From: Zunongwangia profunda SM-A87 | GTDB lineage: Bacteria; Bacteroidota; Bacteroidia; Flavobacteriales; Flavobacteriaceae | Length of the DNA: 64,000 bases | NCBI RefSeq assembly: GCF_000023465.1 | Contig: NC_014041.1 | Location: forward strand, 827,001 to 891,000 | Direction of reading: 5' to 3' | In this document: positions 46,952 to 55,230 of the stretch, piece by piece | How positions within the stretch are numbered: position 1 is the first letter of the stretch | How the letters are laid out: each line of letters begins with the position of its first letter | Notes under the pieces: model-generated | The model's database searches: none | What the model saw: the letters and a program-made list of their open reading frames with translations, nothing else | What the model was told of the DNA's origin: nothing | Made by a program: the position numbers and the translations under genes

Positions 46952-47511
46952 ATGCTGAAATTATTGAATATTGGACTGTTCTTTTTTGCAAGTTCTGTGC
47001 TTTTTGGCCAGGAACTAAACCATTTAATAAAAAAGTATTCTGAAGATTCTAAATTGGAGGTTGTAAACCATTTAAGTGAAATAGATAAAGAAGAGCGGGT
47101 AGCTTTATATATAGAAGAGGAATTTATAGGGGATCTGTCGATGTATCGTACACTAAATCCTGATGAAATCCGGAGCGTTGATATAAATAAGGAAGCTTTT
47201 AAGCTTCATAATGTTAACTTTGATGGTAAAATAATTATAAGTTATAAAGATGATTATCAGCCTGAATATATCCCCTAATAAAAGATTTTATTTTAGAGCA
47301 AACAGATACAGAGAATCCCATTGTGGTTCAAATAGATGAAGAGGTATTAGATTTAGATTATGCTATTTGCAAACTTGATAAAGCCGATATTTTGAAATTG
47401 ATTTTAGAAGAAATCCCTACTTCCAAAAAAGGTCGGAATATTGTTTTGGCAAAGTTTATCACTAAAACACCAGCTAATATCACAAAGGCAAATACAATAA
47501 GGATCAAATAA
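46952..47511 (+). pseudogene. Frameshifted exported hypothetical protein
   Basis: The first part (46952-47278, 108 residues from ATG; a TTG at 46937 is less likely) starts with a signal peptide (LNIGLFFFASSVLFGQ) and stops after YQPEYIP. A second frame (to 47511) continues as LIKDFILEQTDTENPIVVQI and on to TKANTIRIK. One extra C in the CCCC run at 47272-47275 would join them into about 187 residues with no other change. Both halves share acidic beta-type sequence (ALYIEEEFIGDL and VVQIDEEVLDLD). I do not know the family. It may be a sequencing error, a real null mutation or a slippage site. Confidence 0.7.
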
Positions 47512-47605
47512 AATGAAGAGTTTTAGAAAATTAAAAACTGCCAAAATTTTTACGGAAAGCTAATAGGTTTTTAAAAATCCAAAGATTTCTGAATTGGATT
47601 ACAGC

Positions 47606-47650
47606 ACTTTCAACTTTCAACTTCAACTTTATACTTTATACTTTGAACTT
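47606..47650. repeat. Heptad tandem repeat, ACTTTCA/ACTTTAT type
   Basis: About six 6-7-base units (ACTTTCA, ACTTTCA, ACTTCA, ACTTTAT, ACTTTAT, ACTTTGA) lie directly after the acyl-CoA-binding protein stop on the minus strand, resembling the run at 44-79. Confidence 0.7.
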
Positions 47651-47666
47651 AGAAAGATAGAAACTT

Positions 47667-47942
47667 TTATTCTGGAACTTTACCGATGTGTTGCTCTACG
47701 AGTTCGATGTATTTTTCTTCGGCTTCTTGTCTACTTAGGTTTTTAACCTGTATCAGTGCATTCACTTTAAATGCGCTACGAAGATCACCACTTTCAGAAG
47801 GAGGAATGTAAAATCCATTTTGTTCAGTTGCTCTTTTATAATAGGAATAAAAATGCAGCAGGATATCTGGAGGGAATTTTTTGTCTGTTTTGCTGGCTAT
47901 TTCGTAGGCTTTTAAAAAGCGCTCCCTGGTCTTTTCAGGCAT
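47667..47942 (-). CDS. Acyl-CoA-binding protein
   Basis: A 91-residue four-helix protein of the ACBP family, which binds long-chain acyl-CoA in the cytosol. PPDILLHFYSYYKRATEQNG and the short helix 3-4 region (SAFKVNALIQVKNLSRQEAE) match, with Tyr residues of the adenine pocket in YSYYKRAT. The usual WDAW segment is replaced by FKVNAL. It is 15 bases after psd on the same strand, so a role in carrying acyl groups to phospholipid synthesis is likely. ACBP is uncommon in bacteria. Confidence 0.9.
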   Translation of the reverse strand: MPEKTRERFLKAYEIASKTDKKFPPDILLHFYSYYKRATEQNGFYIPPSESGDLRSAFKVNALIQVKNLSRQEAEEKYIELVEQHIGKVPE

Positions 47943-47957
47943 AACTAAAAAATAAAA

Positions 47958-48608
47958 TTAAACTTCAGCAATAACGGTTATTCCGCCTTTTACTTTTTCA
48001 TTTAATGAAACTTTAACCGGAGTGCCAATGGGCAAGAATACGTCTACACGCGATCCAAATTTTATAAATCCGCTATCGCTTCCCTGTACCACTTCTTTAC
48101 CCTCTTCGGCGTAATTTACAATACGCTTCGCTAAAGCTCCTGCTATTTGACGATAAAGTATAGGTCCTGTTACATCATTTTCTACCACAACAGTGGTTCT
48201 TTCATTTTCTTCACTCGATTTTGGATGCCAGGCAACTAAAAATTTTCCTGGATGATATTTGCTATATTTTACAATGCCGCCTATAGGATGTCTGGTTACA
48301 TGCACATTTAGGGGAGACATAAAAATGCTTATCTGTAATTTTTTTTCCTGAAAATATTCTTTTTCAAAAACTTCTTCTATAGCTACTACCTTACCATCTA
48401 CAGGGGCAACAACATGATCGTTATTAAGCGTGGTCTGCCTTGAGGGGTTTCTGAAAAATTGAACGATAAGAATAAAAAGGACAATGGAAGCCAAAAGGAT
48501 GGCAAACTTTACCCAATACTGGTTAATTAACGAGTAAGATCCAATATTTATTACCAACAGTGAAACTGCGGTAATAGCCATGATTTTGTATCCTTCTTTA
48601 TGAAACAT
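47958..48608 (-). CDS. psd: Phosphatidylserine decarboxylase
   Basis: A 216-residue short-type proenzyme. Two N-terminal membrane helices (ITAVSLLVINIGSYSL, FAILLASIVLFILIV) precede the catalytic part: VAPVDGKVVAIEE, MSPLNVHVTRHPIGG (His) and the self-cleavage site FIKFGSRVDVFLP, where the Ser after Gly becomes the pyruvoyl group. It makes phosphatidylethanolamine at the inner membrane. Its start overlaps the end of cdsA by 11 bases. No pssA is in the window. Confidence 0.95.
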   Translation of the reverse strand: MFHKEGYKIMAITAVSLLVINIGSYSLINQYWVKFAILLASIVLFILIVQFFRNPSRQTTLNNDHVVAPVDGKVVAIEEVFEKEYFQEKKLQISIFMSPLNVHVTRHPIGGIVKYSKYHPGKFLVAWHPKSSEENERTTVVVENDVTGPILYRQIAGALAKRIVNYAEEGKEVVQGSDSGFIKFGSRVDVFLPIGTPVKVSLNEKVKGGITVIAEV

Positions 48609-49401
48609 AATTTAAAAGGTATAAGTAAGCATATATAAAAGGGGCAGCAAAAATAATACTATCAAGTCTATCAAACAAGCCTCCGTGTCCAGGCATCAGA
48701 TTTCCGCTGTCTTTAACTCCTGCCTGTCGTTTAAATTTTGATTGGATAAGATCACCTAAAGTTCCAAAAATGCTAATAAAAAAGGCCAAACCTATCCAGT
48801 CTTTATAGCTTAAAAAATCGGTATAAATCGAGATGAAATAACTCACGATAGCAGTGAAAATTATGCCGCCTATAAATCCTTCTATAGTTTTGTTTGGTGA
48901 AATTCTTTCAAATAATTTACGCTTACCAAAGTTTTTACCTATAATATAAGCAAAAGTATCGTTAGTCCAAATTAATCCGAAAATTCCTACAACGAGCTTT
49001 GGTTTAAATTCGCCCTCAATGGTTGGAATTAGAGTTAGAAAAATTACCGAAGAAATAAGGTAAAATATAATGATAATATATTTTTTCTTTTCAAAAACCG
49101 GGATTTTACGAATAACGAGCAGATCTTTTACAAGAAATAAATTTACAAATATGGTTACCGCCAGTAAAAGGAGCGTTGCATTTTGGTCAAATTTAAGAAA
49201 ACTGAACAGATAAAAAAGTAAGGCCTGTACCACATATAATGCATAACTTTTAAGGTGTAAAAGTTTTTGCATTTCGATTAGGCAGATAAGCCCTAAAATG
49301 TAAAAAAGGCCTATGAAAATTAATTCTGAGGAAAGGATAGATGCTACTAGAATAGAAATATAAAGTAGCCCTGATACGGTTCTTATAATCGCTTCCCTCA
49401 T
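48598..49401 (-). CDS. cdsA: Phosphatidate cytidylyltransferase
   Basis: A 267-residue inner-membrane enzyme that makes CDP-diacylglycerol from phosphatidate and CTP. About seven hydrophobic helices are visible, and the C-terminal signature is intact: SKFKRQAGVKDSGNLMPGHG and GLFDRLDSIIFAAPF. It lies between the LUD gene (6 bases upstream) and psd (overlapping), the usual Bacteroidota phospholipid cluster. It supplies the precursor for phosphatidylserine and hence for psd. Confidence 0.97.
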   Translation of the reverse strand: MREAIIRTVSGLLYISILVASILSSELIFIGLFYILGLICLIEMQKLLHLKSYALYVVQALLFYLFSFLKFDQNATLLLLAVTIFVNLFLVKDLLVIRKIPVFEKKKYIIIIFYLISSVIFLTLIPTIEGEFKPKLVVGIFGLIWTNDTFAYIIGKNFGKRKLFERISPNKTIEGFIGGIIFTAIVSYFISIYTDFLSYKDWIGLAFFISIFGTLGDLIQSKFKRQAGVKDSGNLMPGHGGLFDRLDSIIFAAPFIYAYLYLLNYVS

Positions 49402-49407
49402 AAAATA

Positions 49408-50025
49408 TTAAAGATCTTCCAGAAGAAGTAAATATAAATTTTTACTACTGCTACCGTAGCTCATAAAATCACTTTCTTTCTGTGGTTCAAAGTTTTTAAT
49501 CGTTGTAATGTTTGATGGAATACGCTGTTTATTCTTAAACTTTATACCTCGTAATCCTTCTCCGATGGTATCAATAAGCTGACTTGTAGAAGATAAAATT
49601 ATAAAGTCTGATGGTAATTCTCTTAATTTTCTTTCTTTAATCTGGTTGCTAGAAATTAAAATAGACCCATCATTAGCTACCAGATATTCACAAGTAGATA
49701 GAAAAAATGGGGCCCCTGCTGAAGAATTAAAATCCAGATTGAAACTATCAAATTTACTTTTTAGATTTTCATCAAAGCAACAGCATTGTTTTTCGTACCA
49801 GTCATTTTCCAATAAAATATTATCAAATGCTTCCTGTACTTCTTCTTCATCTTCACAATACAAAAATTTTCCCCCATTGTTTTTAAAATTAAGCATAAAA
49901 CGCTCGTCTGTAGGAAGTTTTACTTCAGGCATATACTTCCCACGATCAGCATTATCAGGTATATTTTCCTGATTTTTGTCTGATTTGGACTTGTTAGGGT
50001 TTAAGAATCTCCTAAATAGATTCAT
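49408..50025 (-). CDS. LUD-domain protein
   Basis: A 205-residue protein of the LutC/YkgG type. An acidic, basic-rich N-terminal 35 residues precede the domain, which contains SSAGAPFFLSTCEYLVANDG, SILISSNQIKERKL and PSDFIILSSTSQLIDTIGEG, a Rossmann-like core. LutC proteins work with LutA and LutB in lactate oxidation, but neither is present; in Bacteroidota this gene commonly lies between ftsH and cdsA with no known role. It has a terminator between it and ftsH. Confidence 0.88.
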   Translation of the reverse strand: MNLFRRFLNPNKSKSDKNQENIPDNADRGKYMPEVKLPTDERFMLNFKNNGGKFLYCEDEEEVQEAFDNILLENDWYEKQCCCFDENLKSKFDSFNLDFNSSAGAPFFLSTCEYLVANDGSILISSNQIKERKLRELPSDFIILSSTSQLIDTIGEGLRGIKFKNKQRIPSNITTIKNFEPQKESDFMSYGSSSKNLYLLLLEDL

Positions 50026-50067
50026 ATAGTTTTGGGTGTGGTTCGAAATATCATTTTAACCAAAGGT

Positions 50068-50108
50068 AAAAAATCTTAATTTAACGATTACGTAAATTAA
50101 GATTTTTT
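50068..50108 (-). terminator. Terminator of ftsH
   Basis: A 16-bp perfect, AT-rich stem (50068-50083 with 50093-50108, loop 9 bases) ends in a T-run on the minus strand. It lies 16 bases after the ftsH stop. Confidence 0.75.
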
Positions 50109-50124
50109 AGCATTAGTCCAAATA

Positions 50125-52170
50125 TTATTTGTCTAGAGAAGCGTTACCTTTTAAATCTTCGCTTTCTGATCCTTTAGGTGCATTGCTTGGATTGGAAGTT
50201 GAAGGAGCTGATTCTTCGCTTTCCCTAACCTCGCTTAGGTGACTTTCTTTTTTAGCAAAAGGACGCTCACCAAAGATGTTTTGTAAATCGTCTTTAAAGA
50301 TAACTTCTTTATCTAATAAGATTTCAGCCAGTTGTGTAAGCTTATCCTTATTTTCTGTAAGAAGAGCTATTGCTCTTTGATATTGACTTTCGATTAAATT
50401 TGAAATTTCTTTATCAATAAGCTCAGAAGTTTTCTCACTGTAAGGCTTAGTGAAGTTATATTCACTCTGTCCAGAAGAATCGTAATAGGTTAAGTTTCCT
50501 ACCTTATCGTTAAGACCATAAATGGTAACCATAGCTTTTGCCTGTTTGGTTACTTTCTCAAGATCACTTAGCGCTCCTGTAGATATTTTATCGAAAATAA
50601 CTTTTTCGGCAGCACGTCCTCCAAGAGCAGCACACATTTCATCCAGCATTTGTTCTGGTCTAACGATTAAACGCTCTTCCGGTAAATACCATGCAGCTCC
50701 TAAGGATTGTCCACGTGGTACGATTGTTACTTTTACCAACGGTGCGGCATGCTCTAGCATCCAACTTACCGTAGCGTGTCCAGCTTCATGAAAAGCAATG
50801 GCTTTTTTCTCATCTGGAGTGATGATTTTATTTTTCTTTTCGAGACCTCCAACAATACGATCTACTGCATCTAAGAAATCCTGTTTGCCAACTGCCTTGT
50901 TTCCTTTTCTAGCGGCAATAAGTGCTGCTTCGTTACATACGTTGGCAATATCTGCTCCAGAGAATCCCGGAGTTTGTTTAGCAAGAAATTCAGTATCCAG
51001 TTCGTCAGCTACTTTTTTAAGTGGCTTTAAATGAACTTCAAAAATTTCCCGTCTTTCATTAAGGTCAGGTAGATCTACATAAATCTGTCTGTCAAAACGA
51101 CCAGCACGCATTAGGGCTTTATCCAGCACATCTGCACGGTTGGTTGCAGCAATTACGATTACATTAGTGTTCGTTCCAAAACCATCCATTTCGGTAAGCA
51201 ACTGGTTTAAGGTATTTTCACGTTCATCGTTAGAGCCAGAGAAATTGCTCTTACCACGGGCACGACCAATAGCATCGATCTCATCGATAAAAATAATCGA
51301 CGGTGATTTTTCTTTAGCCTGTTTAAACAAGTCTCTTACCCTTGATGCACCAACTCCTACAAACATTTCTACGAAATCTGATCCTGATAATGAAAAGAAA
51401 GGAACTTTCGCTTCACCTGCAACAGCTTTAGCTAATAGGGTTTTACCAGTTCCCGGAGGACCTACAAGTAAAGCTCCTTTCGGAATTTTACCACCAAGGC
51501 TGGTGTATTTTTCGGGTTGTTTTAAGAAATCTACTATTTCCTGAACTTCTTCTTTTGCTCCTTCAAGACCAGCTACATTTTTAAAAGAAGTTTTTACATC
51601 GGTATTCTGATCGAATAATTTGGCTTTAGATTTACCAATATTGAAGATCTGTCCACCAGCGCCACCAGCACCACCAGAACTCATTTTTCTCATGATAAAT
51701 ATCCAGATACCAATGATAAGCACAAAAGGTAGGAGGGTAATTAAAATTTCACCTAAATAATTTTGTTCATTTTCAAAAGTTAGATTGGCCTTTACATTGT
51801 TTTCTTTTTCGATGTCTTCAACGTCAGTTTGAAATTTTTCCAAACTACCAATATTAAAACTGTAATCTGGAGAGGTGCCGGTACTCAAAAAGTCACTATC
51901 ACCAGATTTTTTATGCACGGCTTTTTCTTTCGCTTCACTTGTAAGGTAAACACGGGCCACCCTTTCATTGATGACCTCGGTTTTTTTGACGTCACCTTCA
52001 GAAAGATATTTCATATAGTCTGAAGGGGTGATTTTAGCGGGCTCGCCAAATCCACTTCCGCCAAAAAAGTTGATTCCTAAAAAGATTAAAATGATGAGGG
52101 CATATATCCAGTATGCACTAAACTTAGGTTTTTTAGGATCTAATTTTTTATTTGATTGCTGTTTCGCCAT
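50125..52170 (-). CDS. ftsH: ATP-dependent zinc metalloprotease FtsH
   Basis: A 681-residue membrane AAA protease that degrades damaged or regulatory membrane and cytosolic proteins. Two membrane helices ([14 protein letters not shown] and [14 protein letters not shown]) flank a periplasmic domain. The AAA core has Walker A GPPGTGKT, Walker B IIFIDEID and the SRH ([12 protein letters not shown]). The zinc site is HEAGH from His461. The C-terminal tail is long and Ser/Glu-rich, with no motif. rsfS lies 26 bases upstream in the same unit. Confidence 0.98.
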   Translation of the reverse strand: MAKQQSNKKLDPKKPKFSAYWIYALIILIFLGINFFGGSGFGEPAKITPSDYMKYLSEGDVKKTEVINERVARVYLTSEAKEKAVHKKSGDSDFLSTGTSPDYSFNIGSLEKFQTDVEDIEKENNVKANLTFENEQNYLGEILITLLPFVLIIGIWIFIMRKMSSGGAGGAGGQIFNIGKSKAKLFDQNTDVKTSFKNVAGLEGAKEEVQEIVDFLKQPEKYTSLGGKIPKGALLVGPPGTGKTLLAKAVAGEAKVPFFSLSGSDFVEMFVGVGASRVRDLFKQAKEKSPSIIFIDEIDAIGRARGKSNFSGSNDERENTLNQLLTEMDGFGTNTNVIVIAATNRADVLDKALMRAGRFDRQIYVDLPDLNERREIFEVHLKPLKKVADELDTEFLAKQTPGFSGADIANVCNEAALIAARKGNKAVGKQDFLDAVDRIVGGLEKKNKIITPDEKKAIAFHEAGHATVSWMLEHAAPLVKVTIVPRGQSLGAAWYLPEERLIVRPEQMLDEMCAALGGRAAEKVIFDKISTGALSDLEKVTKQAKAMVTIYGLNDKVGNLTYYDSSGQSEYNFTKPYSEKTSELIDKEISNLIESQYQRAIALLTENKDKLTQLAEILLDKEVIFKDDLQNIFGERPFAKKESHLSEVRESEESAPSTSNPSNAPKGSESEDLKGNASLDK

Positions 52171-52196
52171 TATTGGTCTTTCTTTCTTCTAAATAA

Positions 52197-52568
52197 TTAA
52201 TACTTTGTCTCGATAGAGGTTATTTTAGCATCCCCCCAAAGACTTTCGATGTCGTAAAACTCTCTAATATGCTTCTGGAATACATGAACAACAACGTTCA
52301 CATAGTCCATTAAAACCCATTCAGCATTCTCACTACCTTCGATATGCCAGGGCTTATCTTTTAAAGATTTACTAACTGATTTTTGAACGGAATTAACGAT
52401 GGCGTTAACCTGAGTGTTAGAAGTACCGTTGCAGATAACAAAATAATCACAAACTGTATTATCAATCGCTCTTAAATCGAGGATATCTATATCATTTCCT
52501 TTTACGTCTTCAATTCCCTTAATGATATGTGCTATAAGTTGATCGCTGTTTGTTTCTTTTTTCGTCAT
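52197..52568 (-). CDS. rsfS: Ribosome silencing factor RsfS
   Basis: A 123-residue protein that binds ribosomal protein uL14 and blocks subunit joining in starvation. DNTVCDYFVICNGTSNTQVN and WVLMDYVNVVVHVFQKHIRE are the conserved family blocks, ending in YDIESLWGDAK. It is first in the rsfS-ftsH unit and divergent from birA across 93 bases. Confidence 0.96.
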   Translation of the reverse strand: MTKKETNSDQLIAHIIKGIEDVKGNDIDILDLRAIDNTVCDYFVICNGTSNTQVNAIVNSVQKSVSKSLKDKPWHIEGSENAEWVLMDYVNVVVHVFQKHIREFYDIESLWGDAKITSIETKY

Positions 52569-52586
52569 TAAATTTATTTATTTACG

Positions 52587-52594
52587 CAAAGTTA
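52587..52594 (-). promoter_or_regulatory. Candidate -7 element of rsfS-ftsH
   Basis: On the minus strand this reads TAACTTTG, a perfect TAnnTTTG, 18 bases before the rsfS ATG. No clear TTTG element is seen at the normal distance. Confidence 0.52.
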
Positions 52595-52661
52595 TGTTTT
52601 TTTGGCTTTTTATAGACCTACTTAACACAACATTTAGCGACAATCTTTTCATTATTCTAAT

Positions 52662-53393
52662 ATGCGTATAATCAAAGTTGATGCCATCCCCTCTACAAAC
52701 GACTTCGTAAAGCAGTATTACACGGGTAATTCTAGCTTCGAACCGGTTTGTGTTTCTGCCCGTTTTCAAACAAAAGGTAAGGGGCAAAGAGGTGCTGTTT
52801 GGAATGTAGCGGAAGGCAAAAATCTAACATTCAGCTTACTTTATCCTAAAGTTGAACTAACAATTAATCATCGTTTTTTATTGAGTGCAGTGGTTTCTTT
52901 ATCGGTAGTAAATATACTACGTAAGTTTTATATCCCTAAATTAAGTGTAAAATGGCCTAACGACATAATGTCAGGAAACTTTAAAGTTGGCGGTATATTA
53001 ATTGAAAATATTCTGAAAAAGTCTGACATCGCGGCTAGCATTGTCGGGATCGGCCTAAATGTAAATCAGGATGACTTTGGAGATTTAAAACAGGCTTCTT
53101 CCTTAAAATTGCTAACCGGAACTCATTTTAATTTAGATGAAATTTTAAAAGCAATCTTAGACGAACTTTCTGCTCGCTTAAAAGCACTTTCTAAAGAGAA
53201 AGAAACTTTTATTTTAGAAGAATATGCGGCATTAATGTTTAAAAAAGACGTTGTTGCTGCGTTTCAATACCCAAATGGAGAATATTTTAACGGGATTATA
53301 CGTGGAGTGACTACTAACGGGCTTTTAAATATTGAAATTGAAGATGCTGTATTTAAAACTTTCGATTTAAAAGAAGTAAAACTTATGTATTAA
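52662..53393 (+). CDS. birA: Biotin--[acetyl-CoA-carboxylase] ligase
   Basis: A 243-residue ligase that attaches biotin to the carboxyl carrier protein. TKGKGQRGAVWN is the biotinyl-AMP loop (GxGxxG type), and SVKWPNDIMSGNFKVGGILI carries the catalytic Lys. It lacks the N-terminal helix-turn-helix of E. coli BirA, so it is not a repressor. A strong hairpin follows at once. Confidence 0.96.
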   Translation: MRIIKVDAIPSTNDFVKQYYTGNSSFEPVCVSARFQTKGKGQRGAVWNVAEGKNLTFSLLYPKVELTINHRFLLSAVVSLSVVNILRKFYIPKLSVKWPNDIMSGNFKVGGILIENILKKSDIAASIVGIGLNVNQDDFGDLKQASSLKLLTGTHFNLDEILKAILDELSARLKALSKEKETFILEEYAALMFKKDVVAAFQYPNGEYFNGIIRGVTTNGLLNIEIEDAVFKTFDLKEVKLMY

Positions 53394-53438
53394 AATAAAA
53401 GCTGTTTTAAAATATCAAATTTTAAAACAGCTTTTATT
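53394..53438. terminator. Bidirectional terminator after birA
   Basis: A 20-bp perfect inverted repeat (53394-53413 and 53419-53438, core AAAGCTGTTTTAAAAT) with a 5-base loop begins at the birA stop. It can end birA and the convergent SRPBCC transcript. Confidence 0.88.
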
Positions 53439-53562
53439 ATTTATTGGCTTCTTACAATGGAGAATACTCAGATTACAATGATTGTAGAGTACCTCGAAAT
53501 TGTCAAGAGGTTTTCCGGTTTATACTATGTCGGCTAGCCAAGAGATTAATGATTTTCGAAAT

Positions 53563-53952
53563 TTATAATTTCGAAATATTTTCACTTAAATTGTTGATGA
53601 ATTTTTGCAACGGACTTTTTACCATCATCGCCATCATCGCATTAAATTCACCATGAAATAAAAACTGAACTTCACTTCCTGTATCAGCCTCATTAATATG
53701 AATGCTAAGGGTAAAAGGAAATTTATCAGAACCTGATCCTAAAACCACCAGATTAGGTTCGTCTGTATTTACAATTTTAAGAACGATCTCTGGCATTCCC
53801 TTTAGCTGAAAAAGAAATTTTTCTGAAGATAAAACCTCAAACTTCTCTTTGCTATTGGGCATAATTTGCTCGTAGTTCTCAACATTGGTCAGGAATTTAT
53901 ACATTTCCTGCTGACTTTTACTCGCAGTTACTTTTGGGCTTTCTAAATTCAT
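53563..53952 (-). CDS. SRPBCC-fold ligand-binding-like protein
   Basis: About 129 residues from ATG at 53952 (MNLESPKVTASKSQ), which overlaps the pyrE stop as ATGA; a start five codons earlier lies further inside pyrE. The pattern KSQQEMYKFLTNVENYEQIM, then alternating strands and a final long helix (MVKSPLQKFINNLSENISK), is that of the START/Bet v1-like fold. No ligand is predicted. Translational coupling with pyrE is likely. Confidence 0.85.
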   Translation of the reverse strand: MNLESPKVTASKSQQEMYKFLTNVENYEQIMPNSKEKFEVLSSEKFLFQLKGMPEIVLKIVNTDEPNLVVLGSGSDKFPFTLSIHINEADTGSEVQFLFHGEFNAMMAMMVKSPLQKFINNLSENISKL

Positions 53953-54596
53953 GATTCCGGGATCCATTTTGCCGGATCTTTTCTCCAGCTTTTTAATAGT
54001 TCTACTTCAGATTCTTTAATGTAACTTGTGCGTTGTGCGGTATCGATTAAATAATCGTAATTACTTAATGTATGTACATCAAGATCTGCATTTTTAATAT
54101 TCTCTTTGGCAATATCAAATCCGTAAGAAAATATTGCTAACATACCTTTTACGTTGGCGCCGCTGTCTCGTAATGCTTTAACAGCGTTTAAGCTGCTCCC
54201 ACCCGTACTTATTAAATCTTCGATGACTACAACGGTTTGTCCAGGTTCAAGATTTCCTTCAATTTGGTTTTTTCTTCCGTGAGATTTTGCCTCAGGTCTT
54301 ACGTATACAAAAGGAAGACTTAGGTATTCTGCAACCAACATACCAATACCAATAGCGCCGGTAGCTACAGCAGCGATAACATCTGGTTTTCCATAAATCT
54401 CTTCCACCTGTTTAGCAAAATTTTCACGTATAAAGTTTCTAATCAAAGGATAAGATAACACGATACGATTGTCACAGTAAATAGGAGACTTCCACCCGCT
54501 AGCCCATGTAAAAGGCTCTTGTGGTTCTAATTTAATTGCTTTAATTTGCAATAATACTTCAGCAGTTTTTATTGCTGTTTCTTTATTTAAAATCAT
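53949..54596 (-). CDS. pyrE: Orotate phosphoribosyltransferase
   Basis: A 215-residue enzyme that joins orotate to PRPP to give orotidine monophosphate in pyrimidine synthesis. The PRPP-binding motif is VVVIEDLISTGGSS and the catalytic loop YVRPEAKSHGRKNQIEG. Its ATG is 7 bases from the divergent Nudix gene's ATG. It overlaps the SRPBCC gene by four bases. Confidence 0.97.
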   Translation of the reverse strand: MILNKETAIKTAEVLLQIKAIKLEPQEPFTWASGWKSPIYCDNRIVLSYPLIRNFIRENFAKQVEEIYGKPDVIAAVATGAIGIGMLVAEYLSLPFVYVRPEAKSHGRKNQIEGNLEPGQTVVVIEDLISTGGSSLNAVKALRDSGANVKGMLAIFSYGFDIAKENIKNADLDVHTLSNYDYLIDTAQRTSYIKESEVELLKSWRKDPAKWIPES

Positions 54597-54600
54597 ACTA

Positions 54601-54608
54601 CAAATGTA
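54601..54608 (-). promoter_or_regulatory. Candidate -7 element of pyrE
   Basis: On the minus strand this reads TACATTTG, a perfect TAnnTTTG, only 4 bases before the pyrE ATG and covering the Nudix gene's ATG. The transcript would be leaderless or nearly so. Confidence 0.5.
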
Positions 54609-55230
54609 TAAAGTTTTTGTGAATGATACCCCGATAATTCTTTCTACAAAAAAAGATCTGGGAGGCGAATATAAAACCTATTCCATCAAAACCGTACGAT
54701 TAAAACGTTTAATTCGAAAGATTATAAAAGGAAAAATTACTCATGTAAATCTTTATCATAGGAAGGAAGAGAAGCTTTTAAAATTGCTGCGAAAGAAAAT
54801 AAAAGTAGTTGTAGCTGGAGGCGGTAAGGTTTATAATAGCAACGGTGAAATCCTTTTTATTTATCGAAATAAAAAATGGGATTTGCCTAAAGGAAAAATA
54901 GAGAAAGACGAAACTATAGAAGAATGTGCAATCCGGGAAGTTGCTGAAGAAACTGCTATTACGGGGCTACAAATTACCGGCTTTTTAAGAATTACCTTCC
55001 ATGTTTTCAAGCGAAAAGGCAAATATCGCCTTAAGGAAACATATTGGTATAATATGAGCAGTGATTATGAAGGGGAATTGATTCCCCAGGAAAAAGAAGG
55101 CATTGAAAAGGTAAAATGGAAAAATCCTGAAAAAGCAGAAAAAGCCCTTAAAAATTCTTATGCCAATATTAAATTATTATTCGAGGAAGACAATATTACT
55201 GTTCCAAAAAATACTAGCGTGGAAGCCTAA
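54604..55230 (+). CDS. Nudix hydrolase
   Basis: A 208-residue protein. A roughly 65-residue N-terminal part (MYKVFVNDTPIILSTKKDLG) precedes the Nudix domain, whose box reads GKIEKDETIEECAIREVAEE then TAI: all catalytic Glu residues are kept, and only the final Gly is Ala. It should be an active pyrophosphatase, unlike the degenerate Nudix regulator at the window start. Substrate is unknown. Its end overlaps the M14 gene by 17 bases, tail to tail. Confidence 0.9.
   Translation: MYKVFVNDTPIILSTKKDLGGEYKTYSIKTVRLKRLIRKIIKGKITHVNLYHRKEEKLLKLLRKKIKVVVAGGGKVYNSNGEILFIYRNKKWDLPKGKIEKDETIEECAIREVAEETAITGLQITGFLRITFHVFKRKGKYRLKETYWYNMSSDYEGELIPQEKEGIEKVKWKNPEKAEKALKNSYANIKLLFEEDNITVPKNTSVEA

Noticed and set aside
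47323..47511. Separate 62-residue gene starting at GTG
   Set aside because: It continues upstream in frame without a stop to the C-run that ends the previous gene, so a frameshifted single gene explains it better.
47606..47650. Possible CRISPR array
   Set aside because: Units are 6-7 bases with no spacers, so it is a simple tandem repeat.
49408..50025. Lactate utilisation operon member LutC
   Set aside because: No LutA or LutB is present and the neighbours are ftsH and cdsA, so only the LUD domain is claimed.
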